NCBI GenBank assembly: GCA_030035585.1
Contig: CM057481.1
Location: 6,845,128-6,909,127 of the forward strand
DNA from: Dugong dugon
Lineage: Eukaryota; Chordata; Mammalia; Sirenia; Dugongidae
DNA: 64,000 bases
Direction: 5' to 3'
Positions 44,790 through 55,571 of the stretch are shown one piece after another; the first letter of the stretch is position 1; every line of letters begins with the position of its first letter. The position numbers were made by a program, and so were the translations under genes. The notes beneath the pieces are model-generated. The model saw only the letters and a list, made by a program, of their open reading frames with translations. It was not told where the DNA came from and searched no databases.

Positions 44790-45961
44790 AAAGAAATTGT
44801 CAAGCCTGGCTGCACATTCACCATCACAGTGAAGTCTGTTAGAATATTTAAAAAAACTTGACCAGGGCAAAATCATAGAAACTTCACAGACACATCCAAA
44901 CTCCCTGAGAGACCGAGCTGCTGGGCTGAGGGTAGTGGGGACCATGGTCTCAGGGGACATCTAGCTCAAGTGGCACAACATAGTCTATAAAGAAAATGTT
45001 CTACATCTGACTGTGCTGAGTAGCGACTGGGGTCTTAAAAGCCTGCAAGTGGCCATCTGAGATACATCTACTGGTCTCGTCCCGGCTGGAGCAAAGGAGA
45101 ATGAAGAAAACCAAAGACACAAGGGAAAGATTAGTCCAAAGGATTACCACCCGGTTACCACCACTGACTGCTCCGACGGGGATCACAATAGAGGGTCCCA
45201 GACAGAGCGGGAAAAAAATGTAGAAAATTCAAATTCACACACACAAAAAGACCAGGCTTGCTGGTCTGACAGAGACTAGAGAAAACCCGTGAGTATGGCC
45301 CCTGGACACCCTCTGAACTTCTTACTGAAGTCACGCCTAAGGTTCGCCCTTCAGCCAAAGATTAGACAGGTCTATAGGGCCAACTATCTTGAAAGAAGTA
45401 CAACCAGAATGCCCCTTAGAAGCGAGCATGGCGAGATTACGTCTTACATACTTTGGACATGTTGTTAGGAGAGATCAGTCCCTGGAGAAGGATATCATTA
45501 AGGTACAGGGTCAGTGAAAAAGATGAAGACCCTCAATGAGATGGATTGACACAGTGACTGCAACAATGGGCTCAAGCACAACAACGATTGTGAGCATGGC
45601 GCAGGACCTGGCAGTGTTTCCTTCTGTGGTGCATAGGCTCACTATGAGTTGGAACTGACTTGACGGCACCTAACATCAACATAGGGCCAACCATAACAGA
45701 CGATGTGCTTCACGGTGCAATCACGTGTACGAGACCAACAGGCACACCAGCCCGAAAGCAAAGACAAGAGGGCAGGAAGGGGTAGGAAGACTGTACGAAT
45801 GGACACGGGAGCCTGAGGTGGAGAAGGGGAGGGTGTTGACACCCCGAGGGGTTGGCCACCAATGTCACAAAACAATTTGTATATTAACTGTTTAATGAGA
45901 AACTAATTTGCTATGTAAGCTTTCAGCTGAATCATAATTGAAAAAAAAAAAAAAAAAAAAA
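44790..45961 (+). mobile_element. Non-coding poly(A)-ended retroelement (L1-type 3' end)
   Basis: 'gaccatggtctcaggggaca', 'catctagctcaagtggcac', 'aacatagtctataaagaaaa' and, after the nested RTE, 'gaggttggccaccaatgtca'-like text ending in 'tttaatgagaaactaatttg' and 21 A residues (45941-45961). I associate this text from memory with high-copy elephant L1 3' sequence, which is unverified. No long open frame. The 5' border is approximate and no duplication was found. Confidence 0.6.
45385..45680 (+). mobile_element. RTE LINE, 5'-truncated, nested, perfect duplication
   Basis: The 3' end only ('cttacatactttggacatg', 'agatcagtccctggagaagg', tail 'ttgacggcacctaacatcaa'). An exact 11-bp duplication atagggccaac (45374-45384 and 45681-45691) shows insertion into the surrounding retroelement. 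Confidence 0.93.
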
Positions 45962-45984
45962 CAATACATAAAAGAAGAATGCCC

Positions 45985-46085
45985 TAGTCTCACCCTTGCT
46001 TCCTGAATCAGCATTTTTGTGGAAGGGAGCCCAGAATCCCATCTTTTAAACAAGTTCCATGGGTGATTCTGATGCACAGGCAGCT
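45985..46085 (+). mobile_element. MER5-type relic
   Basis: 'cctgaatcagcatttttgtg' and 'aacaagttccatgggtgatt' plus 'ctgatgcacagg' fit the 3' half of MER5A. Confidence 0.55.
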
Positions 46086-47342
46086 GTGTTCTCTTCTGGT
46101 GCCTGGGCAGCCTGGTCGCGATTCTCAGGCTTCGGGAATGATCCTGTGGGTACTGGTCTTTCCTCCTGGTTGGAAGCCTGAATGTTGTGCAGAGGGGATT
46201 CTTCTTCTGCTCACTGGTGGTCTCTGTAGTCCTGAGTCTTCTCATGCTCTTCGTCTACCTTCGCAGCCACCATGTTAATGCAACCGGCTTGTCTGCATCC
46301 TCTGCGCTATTTTTTGTCTGGACTCTCAGCATTGGCAAATTGTTGGTTCTTCATTGTTTGCTTTGTTACAAGTTTAATCAAAAAAGGACCCAACTTAGAC
46401 ATAATTCACAGCTTCCCCAATTAACCGTAGCATATGCTCCTGAATTTTTAAGAACATAAAAAATGTAATTATATAGGTGATAAACGATGTCGTTTTGTTG
46501 TTTTATTTTTTTGCAGATAGGAAGTAAATGGACTTTGTCTGGGTCTGGATTTAATGTTGGCATTATAGCACAGGAATGCTAATTACTGCAGCTGGGATAA
46601 AAATTTTAAAAACCTCTTTCCTATAGAAAACTATGGTCTAAATTTCAAATCAGAAAGGCTTTTTGAGCTTCTGTATTCTCTTTCTAGAATTTTGTACCAT
46701 TCACTAATATCTACTGGTTATTCAACTTCTCTTTCTCCCCAGATACAGATATTTTAAAATGGCTTTGGCCCTTAGAGCTCCCAAGCCTGTAAAGAAATAA
46801 TCTTCCCCTTCTGGACCTCAAAACCAACTGCTAGAAATCTTTTCATCCATATAGTCCAATGCATATTAAAATTTAGCAATTAATTATCTCTAGTTCTATT
46901 CCAGTAAGCTTGTGCAATTAACGTCTGGGATTCCGTTCATCTTTCTGCTGACTTTCTAATTTAAGGACTGGGACATAGTGGATCTCCCTAGAAGATATGT
47001 TTAACAAAGATTATTTCCCGTGTATCAATTTTTTTCTTTATTTTTTTTAACCCATGGTGCATTTTGTACACTGTTTTCCTAACACTCTCCAGTTTCAATC
47101 CATTCCCCACCCCCGCCAGCAAGAGGAGATTGCTGAAGGTAAATTTTCTAGCACTATGATATTTCTGTAGCTGTATCCCTTAACTTTTGGATTTCTGAAA
47201 ATTGAAAACCTTCTGTACCTGCCTGCCCGATGCTTGAAATTACTTTAAGATTGGCCAACACCTTTTATCCCAACATTAGATAATAGGTAGATTAAGCATT
47301 TAATTACAAATGCTAACAGTGTCCCCCCCCCAAAAAAAAACC
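46086..47342. other. No recognised feature
   Basis: Anonymous sequence. The 71 and 90-codon plus frames at 46.06-46.46 kb have hydrophobic stretches but no homology I recognise and no initiation context. Confidence 0.5.
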
Positions 47343-47384
47343 ACACAAACCTGTTGCCGTGGAGTTGTTTCCGACTCATAGTAC
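47343..47384 (-). mobile_element. AfroSINE tail fragment, minus strand
   Basis: 'acacaaacctgttgccgtgg' and 'gtttccgactcatagtaccc' are an inverted tail directly joined to a plus-strand SINE. Confidence 0.75.
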
Positions 47385-47571
47385 CCCTAGTAGTGCAGAC
47401 GGTTACTGCATCCCTTTCAGTTAGCAGTTTGAGTCCACCCAGAGATACCTCAGAAAAATGGCGTGACGATCTACTTCCAAAAAGTCAGCCACTGAAAACC
47501 CTATGGAGCACCGTTCTCCTCTGATACACATGGGGTTGCCATGAGTTGGAATCTACTTGATGGCAACTGTT
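47385..47571 (+). mobile_element. AfroSINE, long type, joined head-to-tail with inverted fragment
   Basis: 'agtgcagacggttactgcat' head, 'gacgatctacttccaaaaag' middle and 'gttggaatctacttgatggc' tail. With the preceding fragment it can fold back on itself. Confidence 0.82.
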
Positions 47572-47779
47572 TTCTTAAGAGAGAGTTAGTTCTTGGACTC
47601 GGAGGCACATTCTTTTGTACTGAATGAGAGGCCCTTTGTGGAGTTGTAGAGCCCATGATGGACTCTCAAACGTGGATTGTCTCCCTCCTGCGTAAACAGT
47701 GTCTCAAGGAGGCTCAGAAAGAAGGGAACTATATAACTGGCAGAGATGCAGGAAGAGGAAGGCACTGAAGGTGGACTTT
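47572..47779. other. No recognised feature
   Basis: Short anonymous stretch. Confidence 0.5.
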
Positions 47780-48010
47780 AGGATTTTTATCAGAGCTTGG
47801 GGCTCCAGCCTGAAAGGTGATTCCCACTGTCTAGAATACCTTCTCTCTCTGTTCCATCAGACAGGGCTCCAGCCTTTTCTTATAAAGCGCATATGCCACC
47901 TACTCTGAGAAGCCTTCTCAGCTTTCAACTACGATATCTGATTCTCATGCCTTTTTGTTTCTATTTATACTTTACTTACATCGTAATCCTTGCCCTTGAA
48001 ATACCAACAT
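47780..48010 (+). mobile_element. L2 LINE relic
   Basis: 'cactgtctagaataccttct' and 'ctctgagaagccttctcagc' match the L2 3' region pattern (tgcctggaatgccctt ... ccaggaagccttc). Confidence 0.55.
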
Positions 48011-48109
48011 ATGTCTCTTCTTCCACAAGACTCCATAATGTTAGGAGTTTACCTTTGTGTCTACTGCTTCCTTTTTATTCTTATGGTTCTGATTTATTGG
48101 AGAAGATGT

Positions 48110-49420
48110 AAAAAATACAAAAAAATAAAAAGAGAAAATAAATCAGCATGATTCTGCTTCTCAGAGGTAGCCTTCCAGTACTTTTTTCTATTCATTATTA
48201 AATGCAAATATGCATATATTTGTGGGTCTTCTATATATTTATAGAATTTATATGTGTGTACATTTTATGATTTTATGTTCTGCTTCATTTTCATCAGAAG
48301 TTTTTCAGATTACGTATTCTTTGATAACCTGATATTTTAATGTCTTGGACATATTAGCCTTTACATGTCAGAATTTATTTAACTGTACCCTTGTTTAGAT
48401 TTTTAAAATACTTTTGTTGCCGTCGTTGTTGTACATAAAACTCTGATGAATATCTTACAGCTAATCTTTATCTGTATTTGATAATTACATTGGCACAAAT
48501 TTCTAGAAGTCTATGAATAAATATTTTGATATGTATTGCCAATTTTTCCTCTTTCTGATGGTGTATGTGTGTGCCTTTTTTCTTATAGTCTCTCCAGATC
48601 TGAATATTGTTACTGAAAAAATTAATTGCCTATTTCCTAATGAGAATGTTGCTTTGTTGTTTAAAATTGTAGTTAATTGTATATAATGAAGTGAATATTT
48701 TTTCGTATTGTACTTACATATTCATATTTCTTATTTTGTGGACTATTCATGCTTTTAGTGTAGTTCTGTAATGAAGTGTTTGCATTTTACCAATTTATAA
48801 TAGCTCATTATATAAAGACATTAGCTCTTACTCTATAACACAGTTCTCAAATACATTTTCTCCATGTTGTTTTTGTACTTGGTTTTATTTATAATAGTTT
48901 TTGGGAAGTAAAGCTCTAATTTTCTATAGTGAAATGTATCATTTTTTTTCTTTGTCATTTTCTTTTAATGTCTTATTACTTAAAAAGTCTATTCCCATTT
49001 GGATCAATAGTCATACTTGCTTCTAATTATTTTACGGCTCTATTTTTGTTCGTACTTCAGTAATAAATATAGGATTTATTTTAGTATTTGATAGGCAGTA
49101 GAGATATAGATTCTCTTTCCTAAATGGCTAACCAATGTGGCTAGTACTGTTTGTTGAACAGCCTTTTCTTCCTCACAGATCTGCTCTGCCATCTTTATTA
49201 GATGGTGGCTTTTATATAGGCTGATGTCTTTCTGGTCTTTCCCTTCTTTCCATTGATCTGAATAGCATCGGACCAGTACTCTTCCAAAAATTATTTTAGT
49301 TTCCCTTCATTATTTATTTTACAGAAGTTTTTCTTTTTAAATACGTTTAGCTCAAGAATGCAAGATTTCTGATGTTCTCATTTGATATAGAGGCAACATT
49401 CATATGTATCGGTGAGTGCC
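48110..49420 (-). mobile_element. Old L1 LINE, minus strand
   Basis: On the plus strand 'ttaccaatttataatagctc', 'acattttctccatgttg', 'ctttcccttctttccattga' and 'gatctgaatagcatcgg' are the antisense of L1 ORF2 and flanking parts. AT-rich, very diverged; no frame remains. Confidence 0.6.
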
Positions 49421-49544
49421 GTCTATTGCTTATTTACAAAAAGCAGTGGAGAAAAGTTTGTCAATTAAATGGATTCTGGGAGAAGGAAAATTAACTTCGT
49501 GAACATGATGCTGTTGCTTATTTGGGTCTTGTGTGCTGCTTAAG

Positions 49545-49765
49545 ACTACGATATTTAGAGTTGAAGATTCTTCTGATCCCGGCTCTGCCCTAAGCCATGT
49601 AACCTTCACCAAGTTCATTAACCTTTTGGTGTTAGAATTTTAAAAAATAAGGATATTCTTACTGCTTACCTCACACAATTATGAGGATTTAATAAGTAAT
49701 TTACATAAAGAGTTTCACCTGACTCATACTGTTAATACTCATTTATCATTAGGGCTCAATGGGAC
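49545..49765 (+). mobile_element. MIR SINE, plus strand
   Basis: 'tgatcccggctctgccctaa', 'cttcaccaagttcattaacc', 'ctgcttacctcacacaatta' and 'tgaggatttaataagtaatt' follow the MIR consensus almost end to end. Confidence 0.8.
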
Positions 49766-49983
49766 CAAGGATTCTGATTTCTAGATGAGGACACAGTGCT
49801 TGGCATATAGCAGGACAAAACAGTGAAAACCGAAAGACCAAGTCAGTTGATAGATTAGCTGTGTCTGGTCACACATACGTTGACCAGCCTTTATTTTTTC
49901 ATCCTGTTTTAACTGAACTGCTAGACTGGCCTACCTGGGAAGAATATAAGGGCTATAAAACAAACAAACAAACAAAAAAATAA

Positions 49984-50184
49984 AACAAACCAGTTGCCAT
50001 TGAGTCAAGTCTGACTTATGGTGACCCCATGTGTTTCAGAGTAGAACTGTGCTCCATAGGGTTTTCAGTGGCTGTGGAAGTAGATTGTCACACCTTTCTT
50101 TCAAAGCGCCTCTGGGTGGATTCGAACCACCAACCTTTTGGTTAGCAGCCAAGTGCTTAACCATTTGTGGCACCCAGGTACTCC
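49984..50184 (-). mobile_element. AfroSINE, long type with 'ccatgtgttt' module
   Basis: 'aaccagttgccattgagtca', 'ggaagtagattgtcacacct' and inverted B-box 'attcgaaccaccaacc' are present. It is preceded by an A/C-rich tail (aaacaaacaaacaaac). Confidence 0.9.
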
Positions 50185-50229
50185 TGTAAGGACTGTGGTG
50201 ATAATACTTATATAGTTCATGGGTTACAA

Positions 50230-50530
50230 CCCATTCATTTATATGTTCTGCAGTTTACTGAGTGCCTAGTATGTGTCTCACGCTGTTATAGGAGATGGGA
50301 ATATAGCAGTGAACAAGAGAATCAAGAGCCTTGCCTTCATGGAGCTTGTTAGTGGAGAAAGGAGATAGTAAAGAAGCAAATAAATTAATGGGCAGGATAA
50401 TTTCAGAGCATGAGAAATACCATAAGGACTTGTCAACGGGGTGATGGGAGACAGCATTCATTAGGCTACTTTATGCTGAATGGTTAGGGAAGATCTCTTT
50501 GACCAGATGGTGGGTGAACAGAGACCCTGT
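50230..50530 (+). mobile_element. Ancient dispersed repeat (L2-end-like start)
   Basis: 'gttctgcagtttactgagtg', 'aatatagcagtgaacaagag', 'gccttcatggagcttgttag' then 'gtgggtgaacagagaccctg' follow the shared order of this family. Confidence 0.6.
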
Positions 50531-50850
50531 AGAGGTCGACGTGGTTGACTTTCCACTGATGTTCCATCTAAGCTGATCAGCCCATAGCGTTTCCTGGTCA
50601 CTGATATTGGGCCATGAGTCACTGAGTGGTTTCCCTTGGCCCACTAAGACTAAAGGGAAGGTCTTTTATGCTGTAGCTAGGGCAGAGCTGGTTTTCTCTC
50701 TGCTGTTGGACTATAGCTAAGCCACAGCTGGCCCTGATTGCTGCTGGCTTCCATCTTGCTCCTGCATGGGGGCCAGCCCCAGGAAGCTGAGTTTTCTGTA
50801 CACTCCTAATGGGTTTACCCAATTTCCATTCCACCCTCACTCAAGTTGAA
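50531..50850. other. Anonymous sequence
   Basis: No named repeat. A minus-strand 73-codon frame (50619-50840) has no domain. Confidence 0.45.
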
Positions 50851-51010
50851 GTGGTTGTAAAATAAAGGCAGCATTCCTCAGATTCCCTTTTAGCCAGGTT
50901 CCTCCAATTGGATATATTTATGTGATGTTTGGAGAGTGGAAGTGAGATGGAGGCCAACTTTCTGCTCTTTTATTGCCGTTACTGCCGGCAAACATGGTGA
51001 GGGGGTATGG
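50851..51010. mobile_element. Unclassified old repeat, related to 23.40-23.64 kb
   Basis: Aligns by eye with 23.44-23.60 kb through shared cores ('ttcctcaga', 'gccaactttctgctctttt' versus 'gccacctttctgtattcttt'). Family unknown. Confidence 0.4.
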
Positions 51011-52274
51011 GGATTCCTGCAGTCAGGTTTCTGGGTCCATTCTCCAGCTTCCTGAGCTGTAAGGAATACCTGGGGCAGCAGAAGCGGTGGTGGCCGCTCT
51101 CTGATCTAGCCTCCTAAGCTCCAGACCACAGCTACAGGTGTGCACTCTCCAGCCTCCTGGTGTCTCACGGCAATTGTAATGGTGGCAGATTCTTGATTCC
51201 ATTATGGCGCCAAGGCTCCCTCAGAGGGAGTGACTCCTTATAACTTCCCTGTGGTCACCAACATATTGTTGTGCTAGTCGTTCTTGGAGTCCCAGCCTAA
51301 AATGTGTTCCTTCAGCCCTTTGGGTGGTTTTTAAAGTTCCATTTTCTGTAGGTTAAATTGCTCCTGCTTAACGCGTCCAGAGAGGTCTCTTGTTCTTACA
51401 CTTGAAACTGACTGATACACTGATGCTTCAGTGGAGCAATGAGGAAGAACTAACCCTATGCCACTTACGTTTTCGTGTTATTATGTGAGACAATAATTTC
51501 CCTTATTGTTACAGCCAGTTTTAGTTGGGATTTTCTAGTTTTTGCAACTGAAAGTAGCCTAAGTGATGCAGATATGAGAGATGGCAAAGAGCGAACTTGG
51601 GTAGGTCTTGGAGGAATGGTATTCCAGGCACAGAGTTGGGTGATGTTTGACGGGAGATGCCTCCACCATGTTGAATGAAGACACACAGGAAGCTCCTAGC
51701 CTTGCAAGTCTGGACCTGAGCAGAAAGGCTGGTCTGAGTTTACAAGTCTGAGTCTTTTACAAATAGGCAGGAATGGTGGGACAAAGCGTGCCTAGCGGGG
51801 GTGCGTAGATGGAGACCACATTTTTATTTCTTAAGTGGGTAGTTTGACAACATTTCAGCCTCTTTGTATATCAATATTCTTTTCTTGTTAGGAAAAAAAA
51901 ATGATTTTACAAGTGTTTAATTAAAGGAAAACTACTTACCGCTCTTCAAATATGTTTTTATTGTGCAAAATATAATATAAATGAAAGGTATTTTGCAAAT
52001 CCCCATAGAACAAACAGAAAGTCTAAAAGAAACAGTGAACCGATTTCCAGAAGAGACATCATCTTCATGGTTTGGCATTATCTCTCTAGTGGGCTCACAG
52101 GACTCAGCTGGAAATCCACATTTTCGGAAGACTGTCATCACCGCCTTTTATTACGGCATTGTGACAGCACCCTTCGTTAAAGAGCACATCCTCATCTTAT
52201 CAGAAGGCTGTTTATTAACTACCTTCTTTCCTTCTACTTAATCTAGATTTAAGCTAGGTATTTAACCTTCTTTT
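51011..52274. other. No supported gene
   Basis: Probably more of an old degraded repeat up to about 51.42 kb, then unique sequence. The 86-codon plus frame at 51981-52241 and opposing frames at 51.5 kb show no domain. Confidence 0.45.
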
Positions 52275-52490
52275 AGGGGCCCTGGTAGCCCAGTAGGAGC
52301 CCTGTGGTACAGTGGTTAAAATGCTCAGCTGCTAACCAAAATGTCCGCAGTTTGGACCCACCAGCTGCTCCGTGGGAGAAAGATATGGCAGTCTGCTTCC
52401 ATAAATATTTATAGCTTTGGAAACCCTATGGGGCAGTTCTGCTCTGTCCTATAGGGTGGCTGTGAGTGGACTCTACTCAAAGGCAACAAG
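52275..52490 (+). mobile_element. AfroSINE with partly duplicated head and target duplication
   Basis: A truncated head 'ggggccctggtagcccagt' is followed at once by a full copy starting 'ggagccctgtggtacagtgg'. The tail is 'gtggactctactcaaaggca'. tttaaccttc (52261-52270) and tttaacctta (52491-52500) flank the pair. Confidence 0.88.
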
Positions 52491-52630
52491 TTTAACCTTA
52501 CTTAGATGCATTTGTAAGTGAATTGCTCTAATACTGATCTAAATTCTAAACACAGACTTTTTAAAAGACTGAGAAAATCAATATGCAGTGGTACTCTTTG
52601 GTCAAGAAGCTATATATATAAAACCAACCA

Positions 52631-52785
52631 TAGCAAACCCGGTGCCATCGAGTCAATTCCAACTCATAGCGATCCTATAGGACAGAGTAGAACTGCCCCA
52701 TAGGGTTTCCAAGGAGCCGCTGGTGGATTCAAACTGCTGACCTTTTGGTAACAGCCGAGCTCTTAACCACTGCCCCACAAGGGCT
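52631..52785 (-). mobile_element. AfroSINE, short type, minus strand
   Basis: 'aaacccggtgccatcgagtc', 'catagggtttccaaggagcc' (no middle module) and 'ccactgccccacaagggct'. Little diverged; pairs in inverted orientation with the copy 140 bases upstream. Confidence 0.92.
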
Positions 52786-52786
52786 C

Positions 52787-52808
52787 TCTCTCTCTACACA
52801 GACACACA

Positions 52809-52867
<59 letters not shown>

Positions 52868-52883
52868 ACACACACACACACAC
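52787..52883 (+). repeat. (CT)n then (CA)n microsatellite
   Basis: A short CT run is followed by about 40 CA units with rare CG interruptions. It lies between a SINE head and a SINE tail fragment. Open frames over it on both strands are artefacts. Confidence 0.95.
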
Positions 52884-52933
52884 AAAACCAAAACCCAAAC
52901 CTGTTGCTGTCAAGTCGATTCCTACTCCTAGCA
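52884..52933 (-). mobile_element. AfroSINE tail fragment
   Basis: 'aaacccaaacctgttgctgt' and 'caagtcgattcctactccta' end at a (TA)n run. Confidence 0.75.
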
Positions 52934-53279
52934 ATATATATATATATATTTGGCATAGCAGACCACTCTCCATCTTAAATTGATATGCAGGACAGCTTAT
53001 CTCTGACAACGAGAATGTGTCAGTTACTTCTGACCCACCTCATTGAGGGAGCTGCATTATGGGGCCTCTCCTATGGGGCAGGCAGAGCAGAGAAAAGTTT
53101 AGCAGGGATTAGAGATTTTGATTAAGTAAATTTAGACATGCAAAATTCAGTAAATCTTAAAGCTAGTCATAAAATCCTAAAACATAGGAAGAAATTTGGA
53201 GTGGTTTTCATGTCAAGCTCCCTTCCTCAAGGAGGTCACCACCATCCGATCTCAAACTCAATGGTAATTGATTTAAATA
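52934..53279. other. No recognised feature
   Basis: Anonymous sequence after a short (TA)n repeat. Confidence 0.5.
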
Positions 53280-53735
53280 AATAATGGAAATAACACCACT
53301 GTATTACATACAAGGCATGGCGCTTCCCGTCTTAGGTAATATATTCCTAACACCCTAGTGTAATAGGAAGGTCTCTGGGTAGTGCACACGGTTTGTGCTC
53401 AACTGCTAACCTAGAGATTAGTAGTTCGAACCCACCCAAAGTCACCCTGGAAGAAAAGGCCTGGCAATCTGCTTCCATTAAGGTTATAGCCGAGAAAAGC
53501 CTATGAAGCAGTTCTACTGTATCACACATGGGGTTTCCACGAGTCAGAATCAGCTTTATGGCAGCTGACAACAGCAAAGTAGGCATCCGCATCTCTGTTT
53601 TACAGATGAAGAAACTGAGGTTCAGAGAGGTGAAGTGAATTATCCAAGAACACATAACTAGCAAAAGGCACAAATAGGATTTGATCGCAAGCCAACGTGG
53701 CTCTGAAGTGCAACCTTCACTAAACCACTAGCGAC
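53280..53735 (-). mobile_element. MIR SINE, minus strand, split by an AfroSINE
   Basis: Right part 'gtaggcatccgcatctctg', 'ttttacagatgaagaaactg', 'aactagcaaaaggcac' is typical reverse MIR. The left part 'ttaggtaatatattcctaac' belongs to its other end. Confidence 0.7.
53370..53576 (+). mobile_element. AfroSINE inserted in MIR
   Basis: 'ggtctctgggtagtgcacac' head, 'tagttcgaacccaccc' B-box region, 'ctgcttccattaaggttata' middle and 'gtcagaatcagctttatggc' tail. Confidence 0.9.
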
Positions 53736-53740
53736 GGTGG

Positions 53741-55350
53741 CTGTCTAGTGGTCTTTGGAGTCTCCTGGGGAGAAGACTCCCTTACCTTCCTCAGTCATTC
53801 TTTCAGGTCCTTTTGTCCTGATGAGAAAAAAGTAGCATAAATGTTAACAGAGCTGGAAGGAACTCCAACTATTATTTAGTTCATCTTTGTGTTCCAGAGA
53901 ATGATAGTTTTTGCAAGACGGTCAGATGAGAGCATTGGGCGGTTATGACACATTCCGCCCTCTTCCTTAGAGCCTCGCCCTGCATGTTAGCATGTTAGAT
54001 GCTCAGGAAAGTCCTGATGTTTAACACAGCATTTTCCAGATCTATTTGACCACAAATGTATATCATCCATCTATGAAGGTAGCCCAACCCCTCAACTCAC
54101 AGAGGAGGACTGAGAATAGAAAGATCAAGAAGGTTGTCCTTGGAACCCCGGTTTCCTGTTTCCTACATAGCCATAAGAATTCTGGTCTAATTGAGTTGTG
54201 TGAATCACTGAGGACAATGATCAAAGCCTCTGAAATGAAAAGCGTTCACATTCCCAGTAGTTTTTTGGGAAGCAGCTATCAAAGCAGTCAGCTTAGATGC
54301 TCATGTGAGCAATTATTAGCTTATTTAAAGAAAATGGGGAGAAGACAGGAAGTATGCAGCTGGGTGACTTATGGCTGCTGTGGGTTAGCAGGCACCTGAG
54401 AAGAGGGGTTTCTGGACCATAAAGAAGATCCTCACTTACAGAAACGTCAGATTAATGCAGAACACAAGCAGGCTCGCTGAGAACAGAGCTTCCCTGTCCC
54501 TGGAGCTCCATTTTCACCTTTTCTTTTTGCTAAGTCTCAGTACAATAGAATACTTATTTACACACAAGCCATTTGCTATGGCATTTACGAAAACCTTTAG
54601 CCACTTGCTCCTGTTCTCCTCGTGATATATATCCAGCCCATTTCTCTGTTCTGCTTTGCTAGACCTACTGGGATTCAGAGGCCTCTGGAAATATCTCTAT
54701 GTATTCTCTTTTTAGGACTAAGCCAGAGATCTGTTTTTGTCATCCCTTAACACTCACTTATAGGGTCAAACTAGGAAATATTTCACTTTTGGAATTGTGT
54801 TTTATGGAGCTTAATACCCTCTGAGGTGCACGAGATGACATGAGAAGCTCAAGTGGGGACTCTGCTGACAAATTCCTCTGTGAATGACATTCACTGAAGA
54901 GTTAATATTTCCTCCTGGGCTCTTAACACTGAACTTAGTAAACCGGGCCCTTTTTAATATATGAGGTAGGGGAGAAAAAATTCCTGACTGAAGCAGCATT
55001 TCCATTTTAACATTTTAATGTATCTCTCTCCCTCCCTCCCTTTCCCCCTCTGTCGCCTTCCTTCCCCGTCTCTCCCTTTCTCCCCTCCTTGACTTTTCTC
55101 TATCTAGAGCAGAAGTAACAGTTTGTGAGGTTCTTTTAGGTAGAAAGCTTTTAATTGCCAATCTGGAGACTATTTCTGGCTATCTTACGTGAAACAGAGA
55201 ATTACAGAGTAGATAATGAGAGCTTATGAAATCTCTGAATGTCTGAAAGACAAAGCTTAGAAAGGCCAAGATAGGAGAGTCATGGCAACCAGTTTTGGCA
55301 AGGGGAAGGGGAAGATCTGGTCACTAGTGGGAGGTGGACCCTTGGCATCC
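53741..55350. other. No supported gene
   Basis: Anonymous sequence, including a 117-codon plus frame (54046-54399) without a domain and a pyrimidine tract (55021-55090). Confidence 0.5.
55021..55090 (+). repeat. Pyrimidine-rich (CTCC/CCCT)n tract
   Basis: About 70 bases almost free of A on this strand, e.g. ctctccctccctccctttcc. Confidence 0.8.
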
Positions 55351-55571
55351 AAGCAAGAGTACATGCAATAAGAATCCAAGCAAGAGCACACACGATAAGA
55401 ATCCAACCAAGAGTACACGCAAAAAGAATTCCAACCAAGAGTACATGTAGAAAGAATCCAGCCAAGAGTACATGCAGTTGAGAATTCCAACCAAGAGCAC
55501 GCACAATGAGAATGCAGCCAAGGGTGCATGCAGTAAGAATTCTAACCAAGGGTACACACAATAAGAATTCC
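55351..55571 (+). repeat. Minisatellite, eight units of 27-29 bp
   Basis: Units begin at 55351, 55378, 55405, 55433, 55460, 55489, 55516 and 55544. Each reads like aaccaagagtacatgcaata followed by agaattcc. Units 3, 5, 7 and 8 are 28-29 bases long. All three minus-strand frames stay open across it, giving a 9-residue periodic pattern (for example CTLGWIL, YSWLDS), a by-product of the repeat. Confidence 0.92.

Noticed and set aside
46063-46459. Small membrane-protein-like frames (71 and 90 codons)
   Set aside because: Hydrophobic stretches occur but they partly overlap a MER5 relic, have no homology I recognise, and show no splice or start context.
52729-53009. Open frames rich in Cys-Val or Thr-His
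   Set aside because: Direct translation of the (CA)n/(GT)n microsatellite; the same applies at 28.7-29.0 and 33.2-33.4 kb.
55351-55571. CRISPR-like array
   Set aside because: The 27-29 bp units are directly adjacent with no unique spacers, and the genome is mammalian.
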